NCBI RefSeq assembly: GCF_009709555.1
Contig: NZ_WJBG01000187.1
Coordinates: 1 to 64,000 of the forward strand
Source: Streptomyces blattellae
Lineage (GTDB): Bacteria > Actinomycetota > Actinomycetes > Streptomycetales > Streptomycetaceae
DNA: 64,000 nucleotides
Direction of reading: 5' to 3'
Shown: one piece after another, positions 7,112 to 17,842 of the stretch
Numbering within the stretch: position 1 is the first letter of the stretch
Layout of the letters: each line of letters starts with the position of its first letter
Program-made: the position numbers and the translations under genes
The notes under the pieces: model-generated
The model's database searches: none
Told to the model about the DNA's origin: nothing
What the model saw: the letters and a program-made list of their open reading frames with translations, nothing else

Positions 7112-8113
7112 GTGAACGAAAACCCCACCTTCGCCCCCGCCACCGGCGTCGGCTCCATGCCCGGCGGCGACGCCCGCGAGGCGGCCAAGACGGTCACCGG
7201 AACCTTCGAGGACTTCCCGTTCCTCGCCGAGCTGCCCGCCCGCGGCCCCGGTGCCGACATGATCGGCCGCACCGCCGGACTGCTCGTCGAGCTGTACGCG
7301 CGCGTGGAGCCCAGCGGCTGGCGGATCGGGGACCGGCCGGGCCGGGACACCCGGCGGGCCCGGTCCTGGCTCGGTGAAGACCTCGACGCCCTGGAGGAGT
7401 TCACGCAGGGGTACGACGGGCAGCTGAAGGTGCAGGCCGTCGGCCCCTGGACGCTGGCCGCCGCGCTGGAGCTCAAGAACGGCGAGGCCGCGCTGTCCGA
7501 CGCCGGCGCCTGCCGCGACCTCGCCGGCTCACTCACCGAAGGGCTGCGGTCGCATCTCGCGGAGGTCCAACGGCGCGTACCCGGCGCCCGACTCGTCCTC
7601 CAGCTCGACGAACCCTCCCTCACCGCCGTACTGCGCGGCCGGGTGAAGACCGCCAGCGGTTACCGCACGCACCGGGCCGTCGACCGGCAGATCGTCGAGG
7701 CCGTGCTCCGCGACGTCGCCGGGGTGCACGAGAGCGGGCCGGTCGTGGTGCACTCGTGCGCACCGGACGTCCCGTTCGCCCTGCTGCGCCGGGCGGGCGT
7801 GACGGCGATCTCCTTCGACGCCTCCCTCCTCACCGAGCGTGATGACGACGCGATCGGCGAAGCGGTGGAAGGGGGCACCCGGCTCTTCACCGGTGTCGTC
7901 CCGGGCACGGACGGCCCATTGTCAGACCCTGCCGGTAGCGTCATGGGTGTCAGGACGCTCTGGCGCAGGCTGGGGCTGTCTCCCGCGCTTCTCGCGGAGG
8001 CGGTCACGGTCACGCCGTCGTGCGGACTCGCGGGGGCTTCCCCCGACTACGCACGCAAGGCCCTCGCCCACTGCGTCCAGGCGGCGAGATCCCTCGCGGA
8101 CAACCCAGAGTAA
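7112..8113 (+). CDS. MetE C-terminal-domain-like (cobalamin-independent methionine synthase type) protein
   Basis: A 333-aa single barrel similar to the catalytic half of cobalamin-independent methionine synthase. It begins TGVGSMPGGD. The zinc ligands are in place: His and Cys in VVVHSCAPD and the last Cys in VTPSCGLAG; LQLDEPSL is the conserved barrel strand. It lacks the N-terminal half of true MetE (about 750 aa), so it probably transfers methyl groups from a different donor or acceptor; the exact reaction is unknown. GTG start, probably leaderless. ligA follows after 15 bp, and a damage-type promoter for ligA lies inside this gene's 3' part. Confidence 0.85.
   Translation: MNENPTFAPATGVGSMPGGDAREAAKTVTGTFEDFPFLAELPARGPGADMIGRTAGLLVELYARVEPSGWRIGDRPGRDTRRARSWLGEDLDALEEFTQGYDGQLKVQAVGPWTLAAALELKNGEAALSDAGACRDLAGSLTEGLRSHLAEVQRRVPGARLVLQLDEPSLTAVLRGRVKTASGYRTHRAVDRQIVEAVLRDVAGVHESGPVVVHSCAPDVPFALLRRAGVTAISFDASLLTERDDDAIGEAVEGGTRLFTGVVPGTDGPLSDPAGSVMGVRTLWRRLGLSPALLAEAVTVTPSCGLAGASPDYARKALAHCVQAARSLADNPE
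7919..7941 (+). promoter_or_regulatory. RecA-NDp/PafBC-type promoter reading toward ligA
   Basis: TTGTCAGAC, 8 bases, TAGCGT. The mycobacterial DNA-damage promoter consensus is TTGTCRGTG-N8-TANNNT; the spacing is exact, 7 of 9 upstream bases match, and the -10 fits. It lies inside the MetE-like gene, about 190 bp before the ligA start. Confidence 0.5.
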
Positions 8114-8128
8114 CGGGAGGACAACACG

Positions 8129-10321
8129 GTGGCCGGCGACAAGCAAGCGGAGACGACGGTGCCCGCCGAGGCACGGGAGCAGCACGCGCAACTCGCTGAG
8201 CAGATCGAGGAGCACCGCTTCCGGTACTACGTGAAGGACGCTCCCGTCATCAGCGACGCGGAGTTCGACCAGTTGCTGCGCACCCTGGAGGCGCTGGAGG
8301 AGGACCATCCCGAGCTGCGCACACCGGACTCGCCGACCCAGAAGGTCGCCGTCGAGTACGAGACCGACCTCGCCGAGGTCGAGCACCGCGAACGCATGCT
8401 CTCCCTGGACAACGTCTTCGACGACGAGGGCCTCGCGGCCTGGGCCGACCGCGTGGCCAAGGACGTCGGCACCCCTGACTACCACCTGCTGTGCGAGCTC
8501 AAGGTCGACGGCCTCGCGGTGAACCTGACGTACGAGGACGGCAGGCTCACCCGCGCCGCCACCCGCGGCACCGGACGGATCGGCGAGGACATCACACCGA
8601 ACGTGATGACGATCGCGGAGATCCCGCACCGGCTGAAGGGCGACCGGCTCCCGCGGCTCGTCGAGATCCGCGGCGAGGTCTACTTCCCGATGGAGGCCTT
8701 CCAGGATCTCAACGCACGCCGCGTGGCGGCCGGCGAGAAGCCGTACGCCAACCCCCGCAACTCCGCCTCGGGTTCCCTGCGCCAGAAGGACCCCAAGGTC
8801 ACGGCCACTCTGCCGCTCCACATGGTCGTCCACGGCATCGGCGCCCTGGAGGGCTTCCAGGGCCTCACCCGCCTCTCCGAGGCGTACGACCTGCTGAAGT
8901 CCTGGGGCCTGCCCACCTCCCAGCACAACAAGGTGGTCGACGGCCTGGACGGTGTAAGGGAGTTCATCGCCTACTACGGCGAGCACCGCCATTCCGTGGC
9001 GCACGAAATCGACGGCGTGGTCGTCAAACTCGACGAGATCCCGCTCCAGGGCCGGCTCGGCTCCACCTCGCGTGCGCCGCGCTGGGCGATCGCGTACAAG
9101 TACGCGCCGGAGGAGGTCAACACCAAGCTCATCAACATCCGTGTGGGGGTGGGCCGTACGGGCCGGGTCACGCCGTACGCCCAGGTCGAGCCGGTGACGG
9201 TGGCGGGCTCGGAGGTCGAGTTCGCCACCCTGCACAACCAGGACGTCGTCAAGGCCAAGGGCGTCCTCATCGGTGACACGGTGGTGCTGCGCAAGGCCGG
9301 TGACGTCATCCCGGAGATCCTGGGACCCGTCGCCGACCTGCGCGACGGCAGCGAGCGCGAGTTCGAGATGCCGGCCGAGTGTCCCGAGTGCGGCACGGCG
9401 CTGCGGCCGATGAAGGAGGGCGACGTCGACCTGCGCTGCCCGAACGCCCGCACCTGCCCCGCCCAGCTGCGTGAGCGCCTGTTCTATCTGGCCGGCCGCA
9501 AGGCGCTGGACATCGAGCACTTCGGCTATGTCGCCGCCGCCGCGCTCACCAAGCCGCTGGAGCCCGCCGCACCGCCGCTCGTCGACGAGGGCGACCTGTT
9601 CGACCTGACCATCGAGCGGCTGCTGCCCATCAAGGCGTACGTCCTGGACCAGGACAGCGGCCTGCCCAAGCGGGATCCGAAGACGGGCGAGGAGAAGATC
9701 GCCACGGTCTTCGCCAACCAGCAGGGCGAGCCGAAGAAGAACGCGACCGCCATGCTGGAGAACATCGCGGCGGCCAGGCAGCGCCCGCTCGCCCGTATCC
9801 TCACCGGCCTGTCGATCCGTCACGTCGGCCCGGTCGCCGCCGAGGCGCTGGCCCGCAACTTCCGCTCCGTCGACCGCATCGAGCAGGCCACCGAGGAGGA
9901 GCTGGCGAACACCGACGGCGTCGGCCCGATCATCGCCGCCTCCCTCAAGGAATGGTTCGCCGAGGAATGGCACCAGGAGATCATCCGTAAGTGGAAGGCG
10001 GCGGGCGTCCGTACGGAGGAGGAGGGCGCCGGCGAGGACGAGGGCCCGCGTCCGCTCGAAGGACTCACCGTCGTCGTCACCGGCACGCTCGACCACTTCA
10101 CACGGGACGGAGCCAAGGAGGCGCTCCAGGACCGAGGGGCGAAGGTGACCGGTTCTGTTTCGAAGAAGACGTCTTTCGTCGTAGTGGGTGACAATCCTGG
10201 TTCGAAGTACGACAAGGCGATGCAGCTGAAGGTGCCGGTTCTGAACGAGGACGGGTTCAACGTCCTGCTGGAACAAGGGCAGGACGCTGCCGCCGAAGTC
10301 GCCCTTCCGGCAGCGGAGTAG
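8129..10321 (+). CDS. ligA: NAD-dependent DNA ligase LigA
   Basis: A 730-aa essential replicative and repair ligase. Domains in order: Ia NAD-binding helices (about 20-70), adenylation domain with the nucleotidyl lysine in CELKVDGLAV (Lys125), OB fold (TGRVTPYAQVEPV), four-cysteine zinc finger (CPECG ... CPNARTCPAQ, about 420-450), helix-hairpin-helix repeats (about 480-620) and a C-terminal BRCT domain (about 645-715). GTG 8129 has a GGGAGG ribosome site 8 bases upstream. Possibly co-transcribed with the MetE-like gene and also driven by the internal damage-type promoter at 7919. Confidence 0.97.
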   Translation: MAGDKQAETTVPAEAREQHAQLAEQIEEHRFRYYVKDAPVISDAEFDQLLRTLEALEEDHPELRTPDSPTQKVAVEYETDLAEVEHRERMLSLDNVFDDEGLAAWADRVAKDVGTPDYHLLCELKVDGLAVNLTYEDGRLTRAATRGTGRIGEDITPNVMTIAEIPHRLKGDRLPRLVEIRGEVYFPMEAFQDLNARRVAAGEKPYANPRNSASGSLRQKDPKVTATLPLHMVVHGIGALEGFQGLTRLSEAYDLLKSWGLPTSQHNKVVDGLDGVREFIAYYGEHRHSVAHEIDGVVVKLDEIPLQGRLGSTSRAPRWAIAYKYAPEEVNTKLINIRVGVGRTGRVTPYAQVEPVTVAGSEVEFATLHNQDVVKAKGVLIGDTVVLRKAGDVIPEILGPVADLRDGSEREFEMPAECPECGTALRPMKEGDVDLRCPNARTCPAQLRERLFYLAGRKALDIEHFGYVAAAALTKPLEPAAPPLVDEGDLFDLTIERLLPIKAYVLDQDSGLPKRDPKTGEEKIATVFANQQGEPKKNATAMLENIAAARQRPLARILTGLSIRHVGPVAAEALARNFRSVDRIEQATEEELANTDGVGPIIAASLKEWFAEEWHQEIIRKWKAAGVRTEEEGAGEDEGPRPLEGLTVVVTGTLDHFTRDGAKEALQDRGAKVTGSVSKKTSFVVVGDNPGSKYDKAMQLKVPVLNEDGFNVLLEQGQDAAAEVALPAAE

Positions 10322-10590
10322 CGGTTGAAGGCCACCCGATCGGCGCATACCAGATGCATACGGGTGGCCGGGCCGCAATCGGGCAACCGACGACGACCGC
10401 TGCCCGTGGAAGCCTTCCGCGGCCTACTGTTGAGGGGTGCGCCTGCCGTGCCCAGCTGCGGTCGGGGCATTTCCTTGCTCGGAGAGGGCTTTGAAGAGCA
10501 GGGGGAAGGGTTTTCCGACCCGGCGCCACTGAGGGATGTCGGGCACCGGGCCGCGTGGCGAGGGCACCGCCGGCTGTGAGAGGGACGGGA

Positions 10591-12834
10591 ATGGAACCGA
10601 CCGAGAGCGCCGCCCCGTACTCGCGGCTGCGCCTGCGCCGGGTCGCCGACGCATGGCGGGCGAGCCGGTGGGGCGGACGGTCCGGGGGGCGTCCGGGCGC
10701 GGGGGAGCGCGCCGCCGGGCCGTGTGCCGCGGCCGACACCAAGAGCAGCGCACAGCTCACCGTTGACCGGGCGCACAGCGCACTGCCGGGCACCGACGCG
10801 GAACGGCACACAGCCTGGCCCGCGCTGCCCGCCGCGGTCGTCGCGGCGGCCGGATTCGTCCTGGGCGGTGGCTTCTTCCGCGCGTTCACCGGGGACCACG
10901 CCCTCTTCCCGTCCGGCACCGTCGGCTGGTCGCTCGCCGTGCTGACCGGCATCATCGTCGGCCACCTCGTCGCCCTCGGCCGCGCCCGCTGGTGGGGCGG
11001 CACCGGCTCCGGCGCCGCCCTCACCCTCGCCGTCCTGATGCTGTACGGCTGGGTGCCCGCCGGAATGGTCAGCCTCACCGTCGTCGTCCTGGTCGGCACA
11101 GCCCGCCGGGGCCGCTGGCGCCAGGGCCTGCTGCACGGCTCGGTGGACATCCTCGGGCTCGGCGCCGGCGCCCTGGTGCTGGCCGCGTTCGGCCGGGTGC
11201 CGTCCGTCGAGACCCCCTGGGCCCCCGGCACCTGGACCTTCTACACCGCCCCCGAAGTGGTCCTCGTCGCGGTGGCCTATCTCGCGGTCACCCGCACCCT
11301 GCTCTGGTATCTGCACGCCCCGCGCACCGGCGGCCTGCCCACGGTCGCCCGCACCGCCCTGGTCAGACAGGGCCTGGTCACGGTCGCGCTGCTCGGTATC
11401 GCACCGCTGGTGTGTGTCGTGGCCGTGGCCAAGCCGGTGCTGCTGCCGCTGTTCTCGATCCCGCTCATCGCCCTCGACTTCACCCTGTGGATAGCCCGGG
11501 CCCGGGCCGAGGAGCAGCTGCGCGACCCGCTCACCGGGCTGCCCAACCGGCAGTGGCTGCTCGAACGCATCTGGACCGCGCTGGACGACGCCGAGCGCAT
11601 CGGCGCACGGTCCGCTCTGATGCTGATCGACCTCGACCGTTTCCGGTCGGTCAATGACACGCTCGGTCATCTCGCCGGTGACCGGCTGCTGCTGCAGATC
11701 GCCGACCGGCTGCGGGTGGCGCTGCCGCGCGGGGCGGAGGCCGCGCGGCTCGGCGGTGACGAGTTCGCCGTGTTGCTGCCGGTCGCCGACTCCACGACGT
11801 CCGCGACACGTATCGCCCGGGGCCTGGTCGCCGCGCTCAGTTCCCCGCTCGACCTCGACGGACTCACCCTCGTCCTGGAGGCCAGCGCCGGCGTCGCCGT
11901 CTTCCCGGACCACGCCCTCGACGCCGAGGGCCTGCTGCGCCGGGCGGACGTGGCGATGTACCAGGCGAAGCGGGACCGTACGGGCGTCGAGGTCTACGAG
12001 TCCAAGCGGGACTCCAACACCCCGGACCGGCTCGGGCTGCTGGGCGACCTGCGGCGCGCGCTCGACGCGCACGAGGTGGAGCTGCACTACCAGCCCAAGG
12101 TCCGCTTCGACGGGCAGGTCGCCGGCCTTGAGGCGCTGGTCCGCTGGGTGCACCCCGAGCGCGGGAAGGTGCCGCCGGACGAGTTCATAGCGATCGCCGA
12201 GTCGTCCGGGCTGATGCCGCATCTGACGGAGTACGTGCTGGACACCGCGCTCGCGCAGGTCGCCGTGTGGCGGGCACAGGGCCTGCGCGTCCCGGTCGCG
12301 GTGAACGTCTCCCCGCGCGACGTCCACACCCCCGGTTTCGCGGGCTCCGTCGCCGCCCGGCTCGCCCGCCACGGCGTCCCGGCGGGCTCGCTCCAGCTGG
12401 AGATAACGGAACACGTCCTCCTGGAGGACCCGCAGCGGGCCGCCGACACCCTCGCCGGACTGACCGGGCACGGCGTGAAGATGTCGCTGGACGACTTCGG
12501 CACCGGCTACTCGTCGCTGGTGCATCTGCGGCGGCTGCCGGTGAGCGAGCTGAAGATCGACCGCTCCTTCGTCGCCCGGCTGGCCGTCGACCCCGAGGAC
12601 GCGGAGATCGTGCGCTGCACCGTCGACCTCGCCCACTCCCTCGGCCTCCTCGTCGTAGCCGAGGGCGTCGAGGACGACGAAACCTGGGAGCGCCTCCGCG
12701 ACCTCGGCTGCGACGCCGTACAGGGCTGGCTGGTAGCAGCGGCCATGCCCCCGGAGGAGACCACGGCCTGGCTGAGGGCACGGGGATCGAGGGGCTGGCA
12801 GCGCCCGAGGGCAGCACTACCTGCGGCGGAGTGA
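10591..12834 (+). CDS. rmdB: Membrane GGDEF-EAL cyclic di-GMP enzyme (RmdB-like)
   Basis: A 747-aa protein. About five to seven hydrophobic helices occupy residues 70-310, followed by GGDEF (about 310-475; intact LGGDEFAVLL, residues 388-392) and EAL (about 495-735; intact GLEALVRW, with DDFGTGYSSL, LKIDRSF and AEGVED). Both catalytic sets look complete, so it could make and degrade c-di-GMP. Its position between ligA and gatC matches S. coelicolor SCO5495 (RmdB), reported as a phosphodiesterase acting on development; orthology is inferred from gene order and architecture. ATG 10591 follows GAGAGGGACGGGA. Confidence 0.92.
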   Translation: MEPTESAAPYSRLRLRRVADAWRASRWGGRSGGRPGAGERAAGPCAAADTKSSAQLTVDRAHSALPGTDAERHTAWPALPAAVVAAAGFVLGGGFFRAFTGDHALFPSGTVGWSLAVLTGIIVGHLVALGRARWWGGTGSGAALTLAVLMLYGWVPAGMVSLTVVVLVGTARRGRWRQGLLHGSVDILGLGAGALVLAAFGRVPSVETPWAPGTWTFYTAPEVVLVAVAYLAVTRTLLWYLHAPRTGGLPTVARTALVRQGLVTVALLGIAPLVCVVAVAKPVLLPLFSIPLIALDFTLWIARARAEEQLRDPLTGLPNRQWLLERIWTALDDAERIGARSALMLIDLDRFRSVNDTLGHLAGDRLLLQIADRLRVALPRGAEAARLGGDEFAVLLPVADSTTSATRIARGLVAALSSPLDLDGLTLVLEASAGVAVFPDHALDAEGLLRRADVAMYQAKRDRTGVEVYESKRDSNTPDRLGLLGDLRRALDAHEVELHYQPKVRFDGQVAGLEALVRWVHPERGKVPPDEFIAIAESSGLMPHLTEYVLDTALAQVAVWRAQGLRVPVAVNVSPRDVHTPGFAGSVAARLARHGVPAGSLQLEITEHVLLEDPQRAADTLAGLTGHGVKMSLDDFGTGYSSLVHLRRLPVSELKIDRSFVARLAVDPEDAEIVRCTVDLAHSLGLLVVAEGVEDDETWERLRDLGCDAVQGWLVAAAMPPEETTAWLRARGSRGWQRPRAALPAAE

Positions 12835-12930
12835 GGCCCCGTTCCAGCCCACCTGTGCGGTAGCGCCCCCCGACAACCCAGTCCAGGCACCCCTGGGGAA
12901 ACCGTGTAACCGCCGGAGGCCCCCGCCCCA

Positions 12931-12936
12931 TAGGAT
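12931..12936 (+). promoter_or_regulatory. -10 element (TAGGAT) of the gat operon
   Basis: TAGGAT lies about 40 bp before the gatC start and after the rmdB-like stop, giving a short leader that carries the GAGGAA ribosome site. Confidence 0.5.
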
Positions 12937-12976
12937 TGGCCCCAAACCACACGCACTCACCCCAGAGGAACGCTGC

Positions 12977-13273
12977 ATGCCTGGCATCACGCGCGAGGAG
13001 GTTGCCCACCTCGCTCGGCTGGCGCGTCTGGAATTGTCTGGCGACGAGCTCGACCACTTCGCCACCCAGCTGGACGACATCATCGGCGCGGTCGCACGCG
13101 TCAGCGAGGTCGCCGACCAAGACGTACCGCCGACCTCGCACCCGCTCCCGCTGACGAACGTCATGCGGGCGGACGAGGTCCGTCCGTCGCTCACCCCCGA
13201 GCAGGCGCTCTCCGGCGCCCCGGCCCAGGAGCAGCAGCGTTTCAAGGTGCCGCAGATCCTGGGGGAGGACTAA
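12977..13273 (+). CDS. gatC: Asp-tRNA(Asn)/Glu-tRNA(Gln) amidotransferase subunit C
   Basis: A 98-aa belt subunit that ties GatA to GatB. The family start ITREEVAHLARLARLELSG is present, followed by a Pro-rich middle (SEVADQDVPPTSHPLPL) and the AL.GAPAQEQQRFKVPQIL tail. ATG 12977 has a GAGGAA ribosome site. gatA begins 8 bases after its stop, with the gatA ribosome site inside gatC. First gene of gatC-gatA-ORF-gatB. Confidence 0.95.
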   Translation: MPGITREEVAHLARLARLELSGDELDHFATQLDDIIGAVARVSEVADQDVPPTSHPLPLTNVMRADEVRPSLTPEQALSGAPAQEQQRFKVPQILGED

Positions 13274-13280
13274 GACCACC

Positions 13281-14776
<1,496 letters not shown>

Positions 14777-14780
<4 letters not shown>

Positions 14781-15016
14781 GCGCACTGACCAAGGCCAAG
14801 GGCTTCAAGAAGTCCAAGTCCGGTACGTACCTGTCCATGGCCGCCACCGCGTTCGGCGCGTTCGGCGTCGCCAGGCGGCTGAAGAAGGCCCGCGCGGAGA
14901 ACGACACGCTGGTCCTGATCGACGCCACCGTGTCCGCCGCCGCGATCGTCACCGGCCTCGCCATCCTCTACCGCGAGCTGAAGCGGCTGGGCGACGACGA
15001 CGTCCTGCTGGGCTGA
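14777..15016 (+). CDS. Small membrane protein inside the gat operon
   Basis: A 79-aa protein with a basic N-terminus (KAKGFKKSKSG) and two hydrophobic helices (about 20-33 and 48-64), the second ending in YRELKRLGDDD. The GTG overlaps the gatA stop by four bases and gatB starts 15 bases after this stop, so it is embedded in the gat operon. I know no function; its position suggests it is simply co-expressed with the amidotransferase. Confidence 0.8.
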
Positions 15017-15031
15017 GAGGGAAGTTTCACC

Positions 15032-16546
15032 GTGACCACCACGACCGACCTGGTGTCGTACGAGGACGCGCTGGCGTCGTACGACCCCGTCATGGGCCTT
15101 GAGGTCCATGTCGAACTCGGCACCAAGACCAAGATGTTCTGCGGCTGTTCGACCACGCTCGGCGCCGATCCGAACACCCAGACCTGCCCGGTCTGCCTCG
15201 GCCTGCCCGGCGCGCTCCCGGTCGTCAACGCGACCGGCGTCGAGTCCGCGATCAGGATCGGTCTCGCGCTGAACTGCGAGATCGCCGAGTGGTGCCGCTT
15301 CGCCCGGAAGAACTACTTCTATCCGGACATGCCGAAGAACTTCCAGACCTCCCAGTACGACGAGCCGATCGCCTTCGACGGCTACCTCGACGTACAGCTG
15401 GAGGACGGCGAAACCTTCCGCGTGGAGATCGAGCGCGCCCACATGGAGGAGGACACCGGCAAGTCGACGCACGTCGGCGGCGCGACGGGCCGTATCCACG
15501 GCGCCTCGCACTCGCTCCTCGACTACAACCGCGCCGGCATCCCGCTCATCGAGATCGTCACCAAGCCGATCGTCGGCGCGGGCGAGCGCGCTCCCGAGGT
15601 GGCCAAGGCGTACGTCCGTGAGCTGCGCGAGCTCATCAAGGCGCTCGGCGTCTCCGAGGCCCGCATGGAGATGGGCCAGATGCGCTGCGACGTCAACCTG
15701 TCGCTGATGCCCAAGGACGCCGACAAGTTCGGCACGCGCAGCGAGACGAAGAACGTCAACTCGCTGCGTTCCGTGGAGCGCGCGGCACGCTACGAGATCC
15801 AGCGGCACGCGGCCGTCCTCAGCGGCGGCGGCACGATCGTGCAGGAGACCCGGCACTTCCACGAGGACACCGGGTCGACGACCTCGGGCCGGGTGAAGGA
15901 AGAGGCCGAGGACTACCGGTACTTCCCGGAGCCCGACCTGGTGCCGGTCGCCCCGGCCCGCGAGTGGGTCGAGGAGATCCGCGCCGGGCTGCCCGAGCTG
16001 CCGCTGGTGCGCCGCAACCGGCTGCGTGAGGAGTGGGGGATCTCCGCCACCGACATGCAGGCGATTCTCAACGCCGGTGCGCTGGAACCGATCGTCGCCA
16101 CGATCGAGGCCGGCGCGGACGCCGCCGCCGCCCGCAAGTGGTGGATGGGCGAACTGGCCCGCAGCGCCAACGAGTCGGGCGCGTCCCTGGACGAGCTGGC
16201 CATCACGCCGACGCAGGTCGCGCGGGTCGCCGAGCTGGTCTCGAAGGGCGACCTGAACGACAAGCTGGCCCGCCAGGTCATCGAGGGCGTCCTCGCGGGC
16301 GAAGGCACCCCGGACGAGGTCGTCGACAAGCGCGGTCTGAAGGTCGTCTCCGACGAGGGCGCGCTCGGTCAGGCCGTCGACGAGGCCATCGCCGGCAACC
16401 CCGGTGTCGCGGACAAGATCCGCGGCGGCAAGGTGGCCGCGGCCGGCGCGCTGGTCGGCGCGGTCATGAAGGCGACCCGGGGCCAGGCCGACGCGGCCCG
16501 CGTCAAGGAGCTGATCCTTCAGAAGCTGGGCGTCGGCGAGGGCTGA
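15032..16546 (+). CDS. gatB: Asp-tRNA(Asn)/Glu-tRNA(Gln) amidotransferase subunit B
   Basis: A 504-aa subunit that phosphorylates misacylated Glu-tRNA(Gln) and aminates it. Seen: the GLEVHVELGTKTKMFCGCSTT start, the cysteine pair TCPVCLGLPG, the family signature YFYPDMPKNFQ, and the C-terminal GatB/Yqey tRNA-binding tail from about residue 355 (GALEPIVATIEAG ... GALVGAVMKATRGQAD). GTG 15032 follows GAGAGGGAAG. Last gene of the operon; a 13-bp-stem terminator follows. Confidence 0.97.
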   Translation: MTTTTDLVSYEDALASYDPVMGLEVHVELGTKTKMFCGCSTTLGADPNTQTCPVCLGLPGALPVVNATGVESAIRIGLALNCEIAEWCRFARKNYFYPDMPKNFQTSQYDEPIAFDGYLDVQLEDGETFRVEIERAHMEEDTGKSTHVGGATGRIHGASHSLLDYNRAGIPLIEIVTKPIVGAGERAPEVAKAYVRELRELIKALGVSEARMEMGQMRCDVNLSLMPKDADKFGTRSETKNVNSLRSVERAARYEIQRHAAVLSGGGTIVQETRHFHEDTGSTTSGRVKEEAEDYRYFPEPDLVPVAPAREWVEEIRAGLPELPLVRRNRLREEWGISATDMQAILNAGALEPIVATIEAGADAAAARKWWMGELARSANESGASLDELAITPTQVARVAELVSKGDLNDKLARQVIEGVLAGEGTPDEVVDKRGLKVVSDEGALGQAVDEAIAGNPGVADKIRGGKVAAAGALVGAVMKATRGQADAARVKELILQKLGVGEG

Positions 16547-16558
16547 GCCACGGTGTGT

Positions 16559-16597
16559 ACGGCCCCGGAGGCACGTCGGCACGTCCTCCGGGGCCGT
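16559..16597. terminator. Terminator of the gat operon
   Basis: Perfect 13-bp stem (ACGGCCCCGGAGG with CCTCCGGGGCCGT) and a 13-base loop, 13 bases after the gatB stop. It also serves the convergent methyltransferase gene. Confidence 0.85.
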
Positions 16598-16630
16598 TGG
16601 CATCCCGCGCGACGCGGGCGAACCGTGCGC

Positions 16631-17476
16631 TCAGTCGTCGGCCGTCGGCCGTCGGCTGTGTTCGCCAACGGCATCAGCCGTACGACGCCCAACGAGTCGT
16701 ACGAAGCCCAGCGTGCGGCCCTCGTCCGCCCGCACCGCCTCGCCGACCCGGCGGGCCATCGTGCGATGGAACTCCTCGGGGCTCTCTTCGGCGATCACCT
16801 CGCACCACAGCAGCCAGTCCCGCCAGCCGTCGTCCAGCCAGTCGGCCGCCTCCACTTCGACGCCGCCGCGGGTCCACTGGCGTCGCCACCAGTCCGCGGA
16901 GTGGAAGCACCACCAGTCGGGCTCCCACCATGGCTTGAGGTGCTCCGGCGGCTCGGTGCCGTCCCACTCCGCACGCGACGCCGGCACGACGACACCGATC
17001 CGCCCGCCGGGCTTCAACAGGCGTGTCAGGGTGGGCAGATAGAGGTCGTCGGTGCCGAAGTACTGGTACGCGTCGATGCTCACGATCGCGTCGAAGCTGC
17101 CCTCGGCGAAGGGCAGGTCGTGCGCCTCGACGCGCAGGGGCAGTATCCGGTCGGCGAAACCGGCCTCGGCGATACGCCGGGCGTTGTCGTCGGGTTCGAT
17201 CCACAGGTCGGCGGCGGTGACCTGGGCGTCGTACTCCCGGGCCAGGAAGACCGAGGTCATGGCCCGGCCGCAGCCCAGATCGAGGACGCGGGCGCAGGGG
17301 CGGAGGGTGTCGAGGCCGAGGGCGGGGGCCAGCCACTCCAGCAGCCACAGCGCGTTCGGGCCCATCTGGTTGGCGACGACCCAGCGGGCGTCGTAGCTGT
17401 TGCTGCGCGGGTAGCGGGCGTGGGTCAGCCGCTTGGTGAGGTCATCGTCCGACGTCCTCGGGGTGATGTCCGGCAT
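16631..17476 (-). CDS. Class I SAM-dependent methyltransferase
   Basis: A 281-aa protein. The SAM-binding motif I is VLDLGCGRAMTS (about 64-75), with an acidic motif II in AADLWIEP, then DLPFAEGSFDAIVSIDAYQY and LKPGGRIGVVVPA. The Trp-rich region about 175-220 (KPWWEPDWWCFHSADWW) is characteristic of a small-molecule rather than nucleic-acid enzyme, but the substrate is unknown. An AAGGAG ribosome site lies 11 bases before the ATG. Monocistronic, convergent with gatB. Confidence 0.85.
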   Translation of the reverse strand: MPDITPRTSDDDLTKRLTHARYPRSNSYDARWVVANQMGPNALWLLEWLAPALGLDTLRPCARVLDLGCGRAMTSVFLAREYDAQVTAADLWIEPDDNARRIAEAGFADRILPLRVEAHDLPFAEGSFDAIVSIDAYQYFGTDDLYLPTLTRLLKPGGRIGVVVPASRAEWDGTEPPEHLKPWWEPDWWCFHSADWWRRQWTRGGVEVEAADWLDDGWRDWLLWCEVIAEESPEEFHRTMARRVGEAVRADEGRTLGFVRLVGRRTADAVGEHSRRPTADD

Positions 17477-17842
17477 CGTTGAACGGGCTCCTTGAGTCCT
17501 GGGAAGCGGAGAGGGATACGGCGGAGCTCGGTCGGACGCTCAAACAACGCACCTGCTTCGGCCGGCGGCGAAGGCGCCGCGTGGACGGCGGACGGCCGGA
17601 AGCTAACAGTCTGGCCCGGCGTCCGCACCCGAATTCTCAGCGGGAGGCGATGACAGAGTGGCCGTTACTGCCCTGTGATGTTCCTCCCATCTCCTGTGAA
17701 TAAGCCCACGAACGTGATAAACGATCACTTCCGCCTGCGAGAGTGGTCCTCGCACTGCTCATATGTTCTTTGCGGGCCGTTCACGTCCTGAGCGACTGTT
17801 CCCGGTCAAAGATCCACACATCGCACCTCCGGGAGCACGTTC
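17477..17842. other. 366-bp divergent intergenic region
   Basis: Holds the promoters of the methyltransferase (minus) and MMPL transporter (plus). A short palindrome, GTGAT-N5-ATCAC at 17714-17728, could be an operator. I see no gene or stable RNA. Confidence 0.4.

Noticed and set aside
7922..10378. 818-codon open frame opposite ligA
   Set aside because: Product is Arg/Val/Leu/Asp-biased low complexity without a fold; it is the reverse shadow of the GC-biased ligA codons.
10325..10579. 84-codon ORF between ligA and the rmdB-like gene
   Set aside because: No ribosome site and no recognisable similarity; composition fits intergenic DNA.
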